Shown: positions 51,570-59,518 of the stretch, piece after piece | Layout: the number at the start of each line of letters is the position of its first letter | Position numbering within the stretch: the first letter of the stretch is position 1 | NCBI RefSeq assembly: GCF_040219215.1 | Contig: NZ_JAVJSX010000007.1 | Location: forward strand, 297,355-361,354 | DNA: 64,000 nucleotides | Direction of reading: 5' to 3' | Source of the DNA: Thalassobaculum_A sp040219215 | GTDB taxonomy: Bacteria; Pseudomonadota; Alphaproteobacteria; Thalassobaculales; Thalassobaculaceae | Translations under genes and position numbers: made by a program | Notes under the pieces: generated by a model | What the model saw: the letters and a program-made list of their open reading frames with translations, nothing else | The model's database searches: none | What the model was told of the DNA's origin: nothing

Positions 51570-52471
51570 CGCGCCTGCCTCTCGAGCCCGCCCCACTCGG
51601 CCATCACGTCGTAGAGCAGCGGCACGTGGTCGTCGCCGTGCCCGGTCGAGCAGGCCAGGGTGAACAGCTGCAGCGCGGTCGAGCCGAACGGGCTCGGCAG
51701 CCCGGCCTCGGCTGCCATCGCGGCGTAGTAGCCGACGTCCTTGCGGGCGTTCGCCATGGCGAACTGCAGGCCGGAGGCGTCGCCGTCGACCGCGTAGGCC
51801 ATGATCTTCTGGAACATCCCGGAGTTCACGGCGCCGGCCGACACCACCTCGCGCAGCTTGCCGAGGTCGACGCCGTTGGCGCGCGCCGTCACCGCCGCCT
51901 CGGCCACCAGCGCCGACATGGTCATGCTCATGAAGTTGTTGATCAGCTTCAGCGAATGCGCCGCACCCAGGCCGCCGATGTGGAATACGTTTCGGGCATA
52001 GGCGTCGAAGGCCGGGCGCAGCCGCTCCAGCACCGCCGCCTCGCCGCCGACCAGCACGTTGAGGGTGCCGTCCTCGGCCTCCTTCGGGGTCATGGTCAGC
52101 GGCGCGTCCAGCATGTCGGCACCCTTTTCCGCCAGCGCCGCGCCGACCCGCCGGGTCGAGCCGGGCTGGGCGGTGCTGGAATCGACCAGGACGAAGCCCG
52201 GCCGCGCCGCCTCCAGGATGCCGTCGGGGCCGAGCACGACCTGCTCGACGACCGCCGAGTTCGGCAGGCACAGGATGACCGCGTCGGTGACCTCGGCGAG
52301 CGCCCGGGGCGAGGCCTCCTCGACCGCCCCGCGGGCCTTCAGGTCCTCGACCGGGCCGCGGTTGCGGTTGCCCAGCAGGGCGACGGGAAACCCCTTCGCG
52401 AGCAGGTTCTTCGCCATGCCGTGGCCCATCAGCCCGACGCCGACGAAGCCGATGCGGAGCTGCTCCGCCAT
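51566..52471 (-). CDS. 3-Hydroxyisobutyrate dehydrogenase-family protein
   Basis: A 301-residue NAD(P)-dependent beta-hydroxyacid dehydrogenase. The nucleotide site is IGFVGVGLMGHGMAKNLLAKG; the substrate motif VDSSTAQPGST and the catalytic lysine in SLKLINNFMSM are present. Relatives act on 3-hydroxyisobutyrate, tartronate semialdehyde or 2-(hydroxymethyl)glutarate. GAGGA is before ATG 52471. It is the first gene of a two-gene operon with the LhgO-like gene. Confidence 0.92.
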   Translation of the reverse strand: MAEQLRIGFVGVGLMGHGMAKNLLAKGFPVALLGNRNRGPVEDLKARGAVEEASPRALAEVTDAVILCLPNSAVVEQVVLGPDGILEAARPGFVLVDSSTAQPGSTRRVGAALAEKGADMLDAPLTMTPKEAEDGTLNVLVGGEAAVLERLRPAFDAYARNVFHIGGLGAAHSLKLINNFMSMTMSALVAEAAVTARANGVDLGKLREVVSAGAVNSGMFQKIMAYAVDGDASGLQFAMANARKDVGYYAAMAAEAGLPSPFGSTALQLFTLACSTGHGDDHVPLLYDVMAEWGGLERQAR

Positions 52472-52533
52472 GTCATCCTCCCGTTGGTTCGCGGCGAGAG
52501 TAGGTCGCCGCCGGGGAGGATGGAAGGGCCGGA

Positions 52534-52776
52534 TCAGCGCGGCAGCGGTGCCGGGAAGACGATGCCGTCGATGATGGTCGGGCCGCGTACCGCGACGCTC
52601 CGGCCGACCGGGCCCTGAGCCGGAACGGCGTCGTCGGCGGCCTCGCCGCCCTGCATCGCGGTGATCAGCAGTGCCGCGAATCCGCCGCCCGACGACCGAT
52701 GCTGCTGTCCCGTGGTCGTGGCGGCCGCGACCGGGGTGACGAGCGGGTATGGACTGCGGACTCGTGTCTCGTTCAT
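52534..52776 (-). CDS. Small hypothetical protein (80 residues)
   Basis: Unrecognised. The sequence is polar with a Gly/Ala-rich middle (SSGGGFAALLITAMQGG) and ends in VFPAPLPR; there is no signal peptide. GGAGGCGCC lies just before the ATG, and the frame keeps the usual GC-rich third position. It is the only candidate gene in its gap. It could be a bacteriocin-like or regulatory peptide, but nothing shows this. Confidence 0.5.
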   Translation of the reverse strand: MNETRVRSPYPLVTPVAAATTTGQQHRSSGGGFAALLITAMQGGEAADDAVPAQGPVGRSVAVRGPTIIDGIVFPAPLPR

Positions 52777-52933
52777 GGCGGCGCCTCCGTGCTCCCCGGG
52801 GACCGCGGAGGGGGTCGAGCACCCTCCCGGTTCCGCCGGCAGACCTACACGTAATGACCGTCGAGGCCGCCCGTTGCTTCCTGGAGAAGTGTTAAGGTTG
52901 TGGCAATCCGGTGCCGGGCCGCCCGGTTGCGCC

Positions 52934-53047
52934 TCAACCGGCGAGCAGCATGGCGGCGAGCGCGAAGCCCATCAGCGACAGGCCGGCCAGCCCGAGCGCG
53001 GCTGGAACCAGTGTCGTGGTCTGCGGGCGGTGGTGCCGGGTGCGCAT
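52934..53047 (-). CDS. Very small membrane protein (37 residues)
   Basis: A basic N-terminus (MRTRHHRPQTTTLVP) followed by one hydrophobic helix (AALGLAGLSLMGFALAAMLL) reaching the end. CTGGAG lies about ten bases before the ATG. The layout suits a single-pass small membrane protein, a class often missed by annotation. Support is the start site and helix only. Confidence 0.42.
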   Translation of the reverse strand: MRTRHHRPQTTTLVPAALGLAGLSLMGFALAAMLLAG

Positions 53048-53169
53048 GGCGATAGTCTCCAGGTTGCGGCCTCGATGCGCCGGGGCGCGGCCTCGTCGAG
53101 TTAATGTCGCGAACGCCGCCCGGCGGCAGATCCGTCGCGGCGACACCCAACCACAGGGAGAAACCCGCC

Positions 53170-54003
53170 ATGTCGGACCCCGTTCCCGCGATCCTGGAGG
53201 GCGAGGCCCGCGGCGAGACCGCCCGGATCTTCGCCGACATCCGCGAGACCCTGGGCAGCCCGGTGGTCAACCTGATCTGGCGCCACCTGGCGACCGTCGA
53301 CGGCGGGCTGGAATGGGCCTGGACGGCGGCCCGGCCGATCTATGCCGGCCGCCAGGCCCAGGCCGCCGCCGCCCGGCTGTACGCGCGGCTCGACCCGCCG
53401 CTGCCCTGCCCGCTGCCGCCCGGCGCGCTGGCCGCCGTCGGAGTGAGCGCCGCCGACCTGCCGCGGCTGCGGGCGGTGGCCGACGGCTACAACCGCGGCA
53501 ACGGGCCGAACCTGGTGGCGCTGACCGCGCTGCTGGTGGACCCGGCCGGCACCGCGCCGGCCGACCCGGTCCCGGCGGCGGGGGCGCCGGCGCCGCTGCC
53601 GCCGCTGATCTCCGAGCCCGACGTCGATCCCCAGACCTGGGCGCTGGTGAAGGCGATCAACCTGCTGGGCGCCCGGCCGGACGAGCCGATCCTGGCGACC
53701 ATGTACCGCCACCTCGCCAACTGGCCGGGCTTCCTGGCGCTGATGCACGCCGCCTGGGCGCCGCTGGCCGCCGACGGCCGGTTCGAGGCGGCGATCGGGC
53801 GGGCCCGGGCGCTGTCGCGCGAGGAAGCGGCGCGGCTGGCCAACCTGCGCGCCGACGCCGGCCCGGCGCCGGAAGCGGCCCGGGCGGCGCTGGTGGAGTT
53901 CACCGACCACGTGATCAGCCGCATGGTGCCGGTCGGGGTGGCGCTGGCCCGGTGGCTGCCGTCCTTCGCGGCCGCGAAGGGCGCGGCACCTCAGGATGAG
54001 TGA
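53170..54003 (+). CDS. DehI-like protein (group I 2-haloacid dehalogenase/CMD-like fold)
   Basis: A 277-residue all-helical protein resembling halocarboxylic acid dehydrogenase DehI and related proteins. Two similar halves are visible: IFADIRETLGSPVVNLIWRHLATVDGGLEWAW and ALVKAINLLGARPDEPILATMYRHLANWPGFLALM. True DehI enzymes use a catalytic Asp and Asn; I cannot confirm those here, so dehalogenase activity is uncertain. GGGAGA lies before ATG 53170. The last 14 codons lie within a family B palindrome. Confidence 0.75.
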   Translation: MSDPVPAILEGEARGETARIFADIRETLGSPVVNLIWRHLATVDGGLEWAWTAARPIYAGRQAQAAAARLYARLDPPLPCPLPPGALAAVGVSAADLPRLRAVADGYNRGNGPNLVALTALLVDPAGTAPADPVPAAGAPAPLPPLISEPDVDPQTWALVKAINLLGARPDEPILATMYRHLANWPGFLALMHAAWAPLAADGRFEAAIGRARALSREEAARLANLRADAGPAPEAARAALVEFTDHVISRMVPVGVALARWLPSFAAAKGAAPQDE

Positions 54004-54069
54004 GAGAGGGCGGTCCTCGCCGTTCGCCCTCTCACCCTGAGGTGCCCCGCGCAAGCGGGGCCTCGAAGG
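53963..54069. repeat. Family B palindromic repeat, overlapping two gene ends
   Basis: Imperfect inverted repeat matching the copy at 34111-34213. The left arm has CCTTCGCGGCC ... GGCACCTCAGGATGA; the right arm has CCTGAGGTGCC ... CTCGAAGG, with a GAGAGGG/CCCTCTC inner stem. It contains the stop codons of the convergent DehI-like and 2OG oxygenase genes, so it supplies both proteins' C-termini. Confidence 0.85.
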
Positions 54070-55039
54070 GCGCCTTGTGGCTGCGTGCGATCTTCTCGGC
54101 GATGTGGGCGCCGGCGGTGGTCGGCGGGTGCCGCGGCGCTTCGCCCGGCCCGGGAAGGCACTCGATGGCGGCGTCGAAGTCGGGGTGCACGAAATAGCCG
54201 ATCGACAGTCGCCGGCTGCCGCTGTCGCCGAGTTCCGGCACCACGACGCGGTGCAGGGTCGAGACCCAGCGGTCGTTGGTCCAGCGCTGCATCATGTCGC
54301 CGAGGTTGACCACCAGTTCGCCGGGCGCCGGCAGCACCGGCAGCCAGCGTCCGTCGGGGGTGCGCGCCTCCAGCCCGCCACGGCCCTCGGTCATCGCCAG
54401 GATGGTCATGGCGCCGAAGTCGGTGTGGGCGCCGGCGCGCAGCTGGCCGGGCTCGGGCGCGGTCGCCAGGGCCGGGTAGTGGTGGACGCCGAGGATCGAG
54501 AAATGCCGGGCCATCAGCGCCGTGAAGTGGTCCTCGGGCAGGCCGAGCGCGACCGCGACGATCCTGAGCAGGTCGAGGGACAGCCGCTCGTATTCCCGGT
54601 AGATGCCGGTGAACGCTTCGGCGGTGCCCGGCGGGTCGTCGGGCAGGATGTTCGGGGCGTAGGCGGTCGCTGCCTCGGGCAGGTTCGCGAAATGCACCTG
54701 GTGGTCGTCGACCGGTCCCAGGAACACCGACTCCCGCAGGTCCAGCGGGGTCTGCTGGCCCAGGGTGGCGGCCAGGCTGCGGGTCGCCACGCCGTGATAG
54801 CCGCGCTGCCTTGCCGGCCCGGTCGGGCCCCAGCGCGCCTTTTCGGCGGCCGGCAGGTCGTAGAAGGCGAAGGCCCGGCGGAAGGTTTCCTCCAGGGTCT
54901 CGCGCGAAATGCCGTGGCCGGCGATCACCAGGAAGCCGGTCTCGCGGCAGGCGGCGGCGACCTGCTCCACCACGGCGCGACGACCGTCCGGGTCGCCGGC
55001 CAGGAACGGGGCGATGTCGATGGTCGGGATGGCGTCCAT
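54032..55039 (-). CDS. 2-Oxoglutarate/Fe(II) oxygenase, isopenicillin N synthase family
   Basis: A 335-residue non-haem iron oxygenase. The N-terminal IPTIDIAPFL and CRETGFLVIAGHGI are the DIOX_N signature; the catalytic domain has the iron ligands His and Asp in AGAHTDFGAMT and His in VSTLHRV, with the 2OG-binding Arg/Ser in RRLSIGYF. GGGAGGA precedes ATG 55039. The last residues (PLARGTSG) come from a repeat element. Substrate is unknown; it lies downstream of the NMT1-like gene in the same direction, separated by a family A repeat. Confidence 0.9.
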   Translation of the reverse strand: MDAIPTIDIAPFLAGDPDGRRAVVEQVAAACRETGFLVIAGHGISRETLEETFRRAFAFYDLPAAEKARWGPTGPARQRGYHGVATRSLAATLGQQTPLDLRESVFLGPVDDHQVHFANLPEAATAYAPNILPDDPPGTAEAFTGIYREYERLSLDLLRIVAVALGLPEDHFTALMARHFSILGVHHYPALATAPEPGQLRAGAHTDFGAMTILAMTEGRGGLEARTPDGRWLPVLPAPGELVVNLGDMMQRWTNDRWVSTLHRVVVPELGDSGSRRLSIGYFVHPDFDAAIECLPGPGEAPRHPPTTAGAHIAEKIARSHKAPFEAPLARGTSG

Positions 55040-55074
55040 GGGCAATTTCCTCCCGTTCGGGCGGTGCGGCGGCG

Positions 55075-55227
55075 GGTGGGTACCGGCTCGGCCACGCCGG
55101 GGCGGCGCGTCCGTCCGGAATGACGAATGATAAAGTTGGGCACTGCGAGAACGCTTCCCTTCATTTCGTCATTCCGGACCGGACCGCCGGAGGCGGGACG
55201 GAGCCGGAACCCACGGAGCGACGGGCG
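55075..55227. repeat. Family A palindromic intergenic repeat
   Basis: Inverted repeat with GTGGGTACCGG on the left and CCGGAACCCAC on the right as outer arms. The inner arms TCCGGAATGACGAA (55114-55127) and TTCGTCATTCCGGA (55165-55178) match perfectly. It fills the gap between the NMT1-like gene and the 2OG oxygenase gene. Confidence 0.85.
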
Positions 55228-55229
55228 CC

Positions 55230-56165
55230 TCAGGCCGATCCGCCCAGCGCCTCCGCCGTGATGGCGTCGTCGACCGCGCGGTCGTAGGGCACGTCGTATC
55301 CGATCAGCCCGCCGGACAGCAGCGACGCCTTCAGCCGCACGAAGGTCGCGGCCGGCAGCTCCGGCGAGCGCGCCCACACCCCCGAGGACCGGTAGCCCTC
55401 GATCATCCGGGCCAGTGCCGCCGGCTCGAAGCCGGGGAACCAGCCGGCGACCTGGCCGGCGATGTCGGCGGCCGGCTCGGCGAACAGGGCGGCCTGGGCG
55501 GCGGCGATGCCGCGCACCAGCGCCCGGCAGGTCGCGCGCTCCTCGGCCGCGAACCGCCGGGTCGTGTAGAAGCTGGTGTAGCTCATGTCGCCGCGCACCG
55601 CGAAGCGGTGCCAGACATGGCCGAAGCCGCCGGCGACGGCGCGGTCCACATAGGGTTCGAACAGCTGCACCACGTCGGCCTTGCCGGCCCTGAGCCGTTC
55701 CAGGTTCTCCGCCATCGGCAGGTCGGGCAGCCGGTTGATCGCGGCCGGGTCGATGCCCTCGCGCCGCAGGTCGTCCTGGAAGGTCATCCAGGGCGTCGGC
55801 ACGTCGACCGCGACGCCGATGCGCGGTCCCGGCCAGTCCCGGGAATGCGCCAGGTCGGAGAACCGGAACGCCGGGTTGGCGTGCCGGCCGACCAGCACGA
55901 AGGGCTCGCCCGAGACCACCTGGCCGAAGCACACCAGCGGGCAGTCGCGGTCGGCGTCGTGGTGCAGCATCACCCGCATCGGGCCGCCCCAGGACACGTC
56001 GGCTCGGCCGTCCAGCAGGGCGGCCGCGGTCTGCGCGGTCGCCGGCGAGGTCTCGATGCGGACCTCCGCACCCTCGCGGGCCCAGTCGCCGCGCTCGGCC
56101 GCCAGGTAGAACGGCACGTAGGGCACCGCCCGCATGTTCTCGAACAGGACGATCGGCCGGCCCAT
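55230..56165 (-). CDS. NMT1/THI5-like ABC-type binding protein without signal peptide
   Basis: A 311-residue type II periplasmic-binding-fold protein of the NMT1/SsuA group (MRAVPYVPFYLAAERGDWAREGAEV, ATAQTAAALLDGRADVSWGGPM, IGVAVDVPTPWMTF). The group usually binds thiamine precursors, sulfonates or taurine in the periplasm. Here the sequence begins MGRPIVLFENMRAVPY with no signal peptide, and AAGGAGG directly before the ATG supports this start, so the protein seems cytoplasmic. No ABC permease or ATPase is near; it follows dctM by 23 bases and is likely co-transcribed with the TRAP genes. It may be a sensor or an enzyme. Confidence 0.87.
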   Translation of the reverse strand: MGRPIVLFENMRAVPYVPFYLAAERGDWAREGAEVRIETSPATAQTAAALLDGRADVSWGGPMRVMLHHDADRDCPLVCFGQVVSGEPFVLVGRHANPAFRFSDLAHSRDWPGPRIGVAVDVPTPWMTFQDDLRREGIDPAAINRLPDLPMAENLERLRAGKADVVQLFEPYVDRAVAGGFGHVWHRFAVRGDMSYTSFYTTRRFAAEERATCRALVRGIAAAQAALFAEPAADIAGQVAGWFPGFEPAALARMIEGYRSSGVWARSPELPAATFVRLKASLLSGGLIGYDVPYDRAVDDAITAEALGGSA

Positions 56166-56188
56166 GCAGTGACCTCCTTCCAGGGCTC

Positions 56189-57472
56189 CTAGCCGGCGAT
56201 CCGCGGCAGCCAGAGCGCCAGGTCGGGCACCAGCATCAGCAGCACGATCATCGCCAGCAGGGTGACCACGAAGGGCAGCGAGCCGATCATCACGTCGCGG
56301 ATCTGCCCGCGCGGCCGCACCCCCTGGACGATGAACAGGTTCAGCCCGACCGGCGGGGTCACCAGCGCGGTCTCCAGCAGCAGCATCATCAGCACACCGA
56401 ACCACACCGGGTCGTAGCCCATGTTGATCACCACCGGTGTGATGATCGGCACGGTGGCGATCATCATCGACAGCGACTCCATGAACATGCCGAGCACCAG
56501 GTACAGCGCCACGATCATCCACATGGTCTGGATCGGGGTCAGGCCGCTCTCGGTGATCAGCTCGGTGACCTGATTGCCGATGCCGACCGAGGTGACCGCA
56601 AAGCTCAGGAAGGTGGCGGCGATCAGGATCAGCATGATCATGCCGGTGGTGCGCATGGTTCCTTCGCAGGACTCGCGCAGCATCGACCAGCTCAGCCGGC
56701 GCTTCCAGGCGGCCAGCGCCATCGCCATCAGCACGCCCAGCGCCGCCGACTCGGTCGGCGTGGCGAGGCCGGTGTAGATCGAGCCGATCACCACCGTGAA
56801 GATCAGCAGCGGCGGCACCAGGTCCGGCAGGGTGCGCCAGCGCTCGCCCCAGCTCACCGCGATCTTGTCGCCGCCCCAGGCCGGCCGGGCCATGCAGGCG
56901 ACGATCACCGTCACCATGAACAGCGCCGCCAGCACCAGGCCGGGGATGATGCCGGCCAGGTAGAGCTGCGGGATCGAGGTCTCGGTCAGGGCGCCGTACA
57001 CGATCATCACGATCGACGGCGGGATCAGGATGCCGAGCGTGCCGCCGGCGGCGATGGTGCCGAGGAACAGCCGCTCGTTGTAGCCGTGCCGGTCGATCTC
57101 GCCGACCGCCACGGTGCCGATGGTCGCGGCGGTCGCGACGCTGGAGCCGGACACCGCCGCGAACAGGGTGCAGGTGCCGATGTTGGAATGCATCAGTCCG
57201 CCCGGCAGCCAGGACAGCCACTGGCTCATGGCGGCGTACATGCGCTCGGCGATGCCGGAGCGCAGCAGCAGCTCGCCCAGCAACACGAACAGCGGGATGG
57301 CGAACAGGATGAAGTCGGTCGAGACCCCCCAGCTCATCTCGCCCAGCGCCAGGCGCAGCGGCATCCAGGAGTACAGGTAGTCGAGCGACAGGCCGAGCGC
57401 GGCGAGCGCCGCGGCGATCGGGATGCTGAGCGCCAGCAGCGCCATCAGCATCGCCACGGTGACCCAGATCAT
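56189..57472 (-). CDS. dctM: TRAP transporter large membrane subunit
   Basis: A 427-residue DctM-family subunit with about 12 membrane helices. Family segments are SMPLRLALGEM-like leader, LFVLLGELLLRSGIAERMY, GGTLGILIPPSIVMIVYG and TALVTPPVGLNLFIVQG. It uses a sodium gradient to import an organic acid delivered by DctP. Its ATG overlaps the dctQ stop (4 bases). Confidence 0.94.
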   Translation of the reverse strand: MIWVTVAMLMALLALSIPIAAALAALGLSLDYLYSWMPLRLALGEMSWGVSTDFILFAIPLFVLLGELLLRSGIAERMYAAMSQWLSWLPGGLMHSNIGTCTLFAAVSGSSVATAATIGTVAVGEIDRHGYNERLFLGTIAAGGTLGILIPPSIVMIVYGALTETSIPQLYLAGIIPGLVLAALFMVTVIVACMARPAWGGDKIAVSWGERWRTLPDLVPPLLIFTVVIGSIYTGLATPTESAALGVLMAMALAAWKRRLSWSMLRESCEGTMRTTGMIMLILIAATFLSFAVTSVGIGNQVTELITESGLTPIQTMWMIVALYLVLGMFMESLSMMIATVPIITPVVINMGYDPVWFGVLMMLLLETALVTPPVGLNLFIVQGVRPRGQIRDVMIGSLPFVVTLLAMIVLLMLVPDLALWLPRIAG

Positions 57473-58068
57473 GGCCGGTCCTCCGCCGGTTCGGCGCGTC
57501 TGCGCAGGCTTTCCAGCTCCTCTTCCAGGTCCTGCTGGCCGGTGCGCGAGCCGGCGATGCGCTGCACCGTGGCGATGTCGCCGGTAACCAGGGCGTGGCA
57601 GGCGCGCAGCAGCAGCAGCAGCGTCACCAGGGCGAAATAGGCAAGCCCGACCAGCCACAGGAACTGCGGGTAGGCGAGCGGCGTGGCGATCGCCGTGACG
57701 GCCCGCGAGCCGAGGTTGAAGGACTGGTGGAACACGTTCCAGCCGTGCCAGGTCAGCAGGGCGGCGAAGCCGAGCATCACCATCAGCCCGAGCACGTCGA
57801 GCGCGGCGCAGGCCCGCACCGGCAGGTGGACGTACAGGGAATCGATGCGGATATGGGCGCGGTCCAGCAGTGCCAGCGCCAGTGCCCAGGACGACGAGAT
57901 CGCCAGCACGTAGCCGGACAGTTCGGCGGCCCCGCCGAACGCCAGGACGAACAGCTTGCGGACCACGATGTCGAGGCCGATCACGAAGGCGGCCAGGATC
58001 ACCAGGGCGCCGCCGGCCCAGGCGCCGTAGCGCGCCAGCCGGTGGGCGAGGTCGAGAATTCGGTCCAT
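57469..58068 (-). CDS. dctQ: TRAP transporter small membrane subunit
   Basis: A 199-residue DctQ-family subunit with four membrane helices (about 18-40, 50-70, 88-108, 130-152) and a charged C-terminal tail (EEELESLRRRAEPAEDRP). The family block SSWALALALLDRAHIRIDSLYVHLP is clear. It lies 88 bases after dctP, with a strong hairpin in between that may keep dctP expression above the membrane subunits. Confidence 0.92.
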   Translation of the reverse strand: MDRILDLAHRLARYGAWAGGALVILAAFVIGLDIVVRKLFVLAFGGAAELSGYVLAISSSWALALALLDRAHIRIDSLYVHLPVRACAALDVLGLMVMLGFAALLTWHGWNVFHQSFNLGSRAVTAIATPLAYPQFLWLVGLAYFALVTLLLLLRACHALVTGDIATVQRIAGSRTGQQDLEEELESLRRRAEPAEDRP

Positions 58069-58110
58069 CACGGCTCCGGGCGGGCCCAAGAATAATGTCG
58101 CACGCAGGAT

Positions 58111-58134
58111 ACCGCCCTCCGGGGGGAGGGCGGT
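58111..58134. terminator. Hairpin between dctP and dctQ
   Basis: Perfect 10-bp stem ACCGCCCTCC/GGAGGGCGGT with a 4-base loop. There is no T-run on either side, so it is more likely an attenuator or 3'-end stabiliser of dctP mRNA than a full terminator. Confidence 0.6.
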
Positions 58135-58156
58135 ACCGTTCGTTGCGCGGCTCGGA

Positions 58157-59218
58157 TCAGAGCTTGTCGAGCGGGATCGTCAGGCCGACCACCTTGCCGA
58201 CCGTGTCGTTCCACTTGGCGGCGCATTCCTTGCCGCAGCGCTTGCCCCACTTCACCAGCACGACGTTCTGCACGACGTCCTCGCGCTTCGCCTTGTCGGC
58301 GTCGGACAGCGGCACCAGGGTCATCTTGCCCTTCTTGCCGAGGGTGCAGGGGTCGTTGCCGATGTTGCAGTTCACGCCCTGCTCGGTGGCCTGGCCGCCG
58401 ATGTCCCAGTTCATGTTCTCGAGCTCGGCGAACTCCTTGTCCATGAAGGCCTGGACCTCCGGCGCCCAGCCTGCGTAGGAGCCCTCGTTGACGGCGGTGT
58501 AGTAGATCGACCAGCCGACCGGCAGCGGGTACAGGTGGGTCGCCACTTCCGGCCAGCCGGCGGTGTTGCCGGACAGGGTGCCGGTCAGCGCGCAGTCCAC
58601 GACGTTGCGCTGCAGGGCCGGGACGACCTCGCCGAACGCCATGGTGATGGTGGTGGCGCCGACGGCGGACACGAAGTCGGACTGGGTGGTGTTGAACACC
58701 CGGACCTTCTTGCCCTTCAGGTCGTCCAGGCCGGCGATCGGCTTGTTGCACCAGAACACGATCGGCGGGTTGTTGCCGAGCGCCACGAGCCGGGCGTTGA
58801 ACTTCTTCTTCATGGCCTCGGCCATCACCGGCTTCCAGACGTCGCAGGCCTTGCGGGCGGTGGCGATGTCGGTGGTGATGCCGGCCAGGTCGCAGCCCTC
58901 GAACACCGGGTGGTCGCCGGCCATCTTCGAGATGTCGCCGACCCCGGCGTCGGCCACGCCGGCCTGGGTCAGCCGCAGCAGCGAGAAGTCCTTGATGCCC
59001 AGGATGTCCTGGTTGTTGTAGTCGGCGGTCACCTGGCCGTTGGAGTCCTTCGCGAGCTTCTCGGTCCAGAACGGCTTCTCGACCTCCTTGGTCTGCAGCA
59101 GGTTGCTGTAGTTGCCGACCACCTTGATGGTGGTCTTCGGCAGTTCGGCCGCCTGCGCGGCGGTCGCCGCCAGCAGCAGCGCGGTCAAGGCCGCGGTCGT
59201 CGTCCAGCGCATGGTCAT
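58157..59218 (-). CDS. dctP: TRAP transporter solute-binding protein
   Basis: A 353-residue periplasmic binding protein with a signal peptide (ALTALLLAATAAQAAE). The DctP fold is indicated by PFWTEKLAKDSNGQVTADYN, KKVRVFNTTQSDFVSAVGATTITMAFGEVVPALQRNVVDCALTG, the latter holding the substrate-arginine region. Six or more cysteines (including CNIGNDPC and CGKECAAKW) are unusual for the family and may form disulphides. GGAGGAG lies before ATG 59218. It is the first gene of the operon. Ligand unknown; an organic acid is typical. Confidence 0.92.
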   Translation of the reverse strand: MTMRWTTTAALTALLLAATAAQAAELPKTTIKVVGNYSNLLQTKEVEKPFWTEKLAKDSNGQVTADYNNQDILGIKDFSLLRLTQAGVADAGVGDISKMAGDHPVFEGCDLAGITTDIATARKACDVWKPVMAEAMKKKFNARLVALGNNPPIVFWCNKPIAGLDDLKGKKVRVFNTTQSDFVSAVGATTITMAFGEVVPALQRNVVDCALTGTLSGNTAGWPEVATHLYPLPVGWSIYYTAVNEGSYAGWAPEVQAFMDKEFAELENMNWDIGGQATEQGVNCNIGNDPCTLGKKGKMTLVPLSDADKAKREDVVQNVVLVKWGKRCGKECAAKWNDTVGKVVGLTIPLDKL

Positions 59219-59353
59219 GGTGTCTCCTCCGTGGGGTCCCTTGGATGGGCAGGCGGGACTTCCGGATCGCGATCGACCACGGTCCCGCTCGAATTGGTGC
59301 AAGCGTCCACATGCACATCAGATGGCCGGACGGGAGCCTGCCCACCGGTCTGA

Positions 59354-59370
59354 TGTCATAATGTATGACA
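59354..59370. promoter_or_regulatory. GntR-type operator upstream of the TRAP operon
   Basis: Perfect inverted repeat TGTCATAATGTATGACA (7-bp arms, 3-base spacer), 136 bp before dctP. The form fits operators of GntR/FadR-family regulators, which often control TRAP genes. No GntR gene is in the window. Confidence 0.5.
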
Positions 59371-59471
59371 AGCCTAACGCCGGACTCGTTGCCTGGACAA
59401 CCGCCCCACGGGCACGGCAGTGATGGCGCGGAGCGAACGGATCGACCCGGCGGCCGGTGCCGGCCTCAGGA

Positions 59472-59518
59472 CCCGGGCGTCAGGCCCCGGTTGTCAGACC
59501 CCGGGCGTCAGGCCCCGG
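59472..59518. repeat. Direct repeat of 19 bp at the end of the CitE-like gene
   Basis: Two identical 19-bp copies, CCCGGGCGTCAGGCCCCGG, at 59472-59490 and 59500-59518. The second copy contains the citE-like stop codon. A partial similar unit (CCGGCCTCAGGACC) lies just before, so slippage may have expanded it. Confidence 0.7.
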
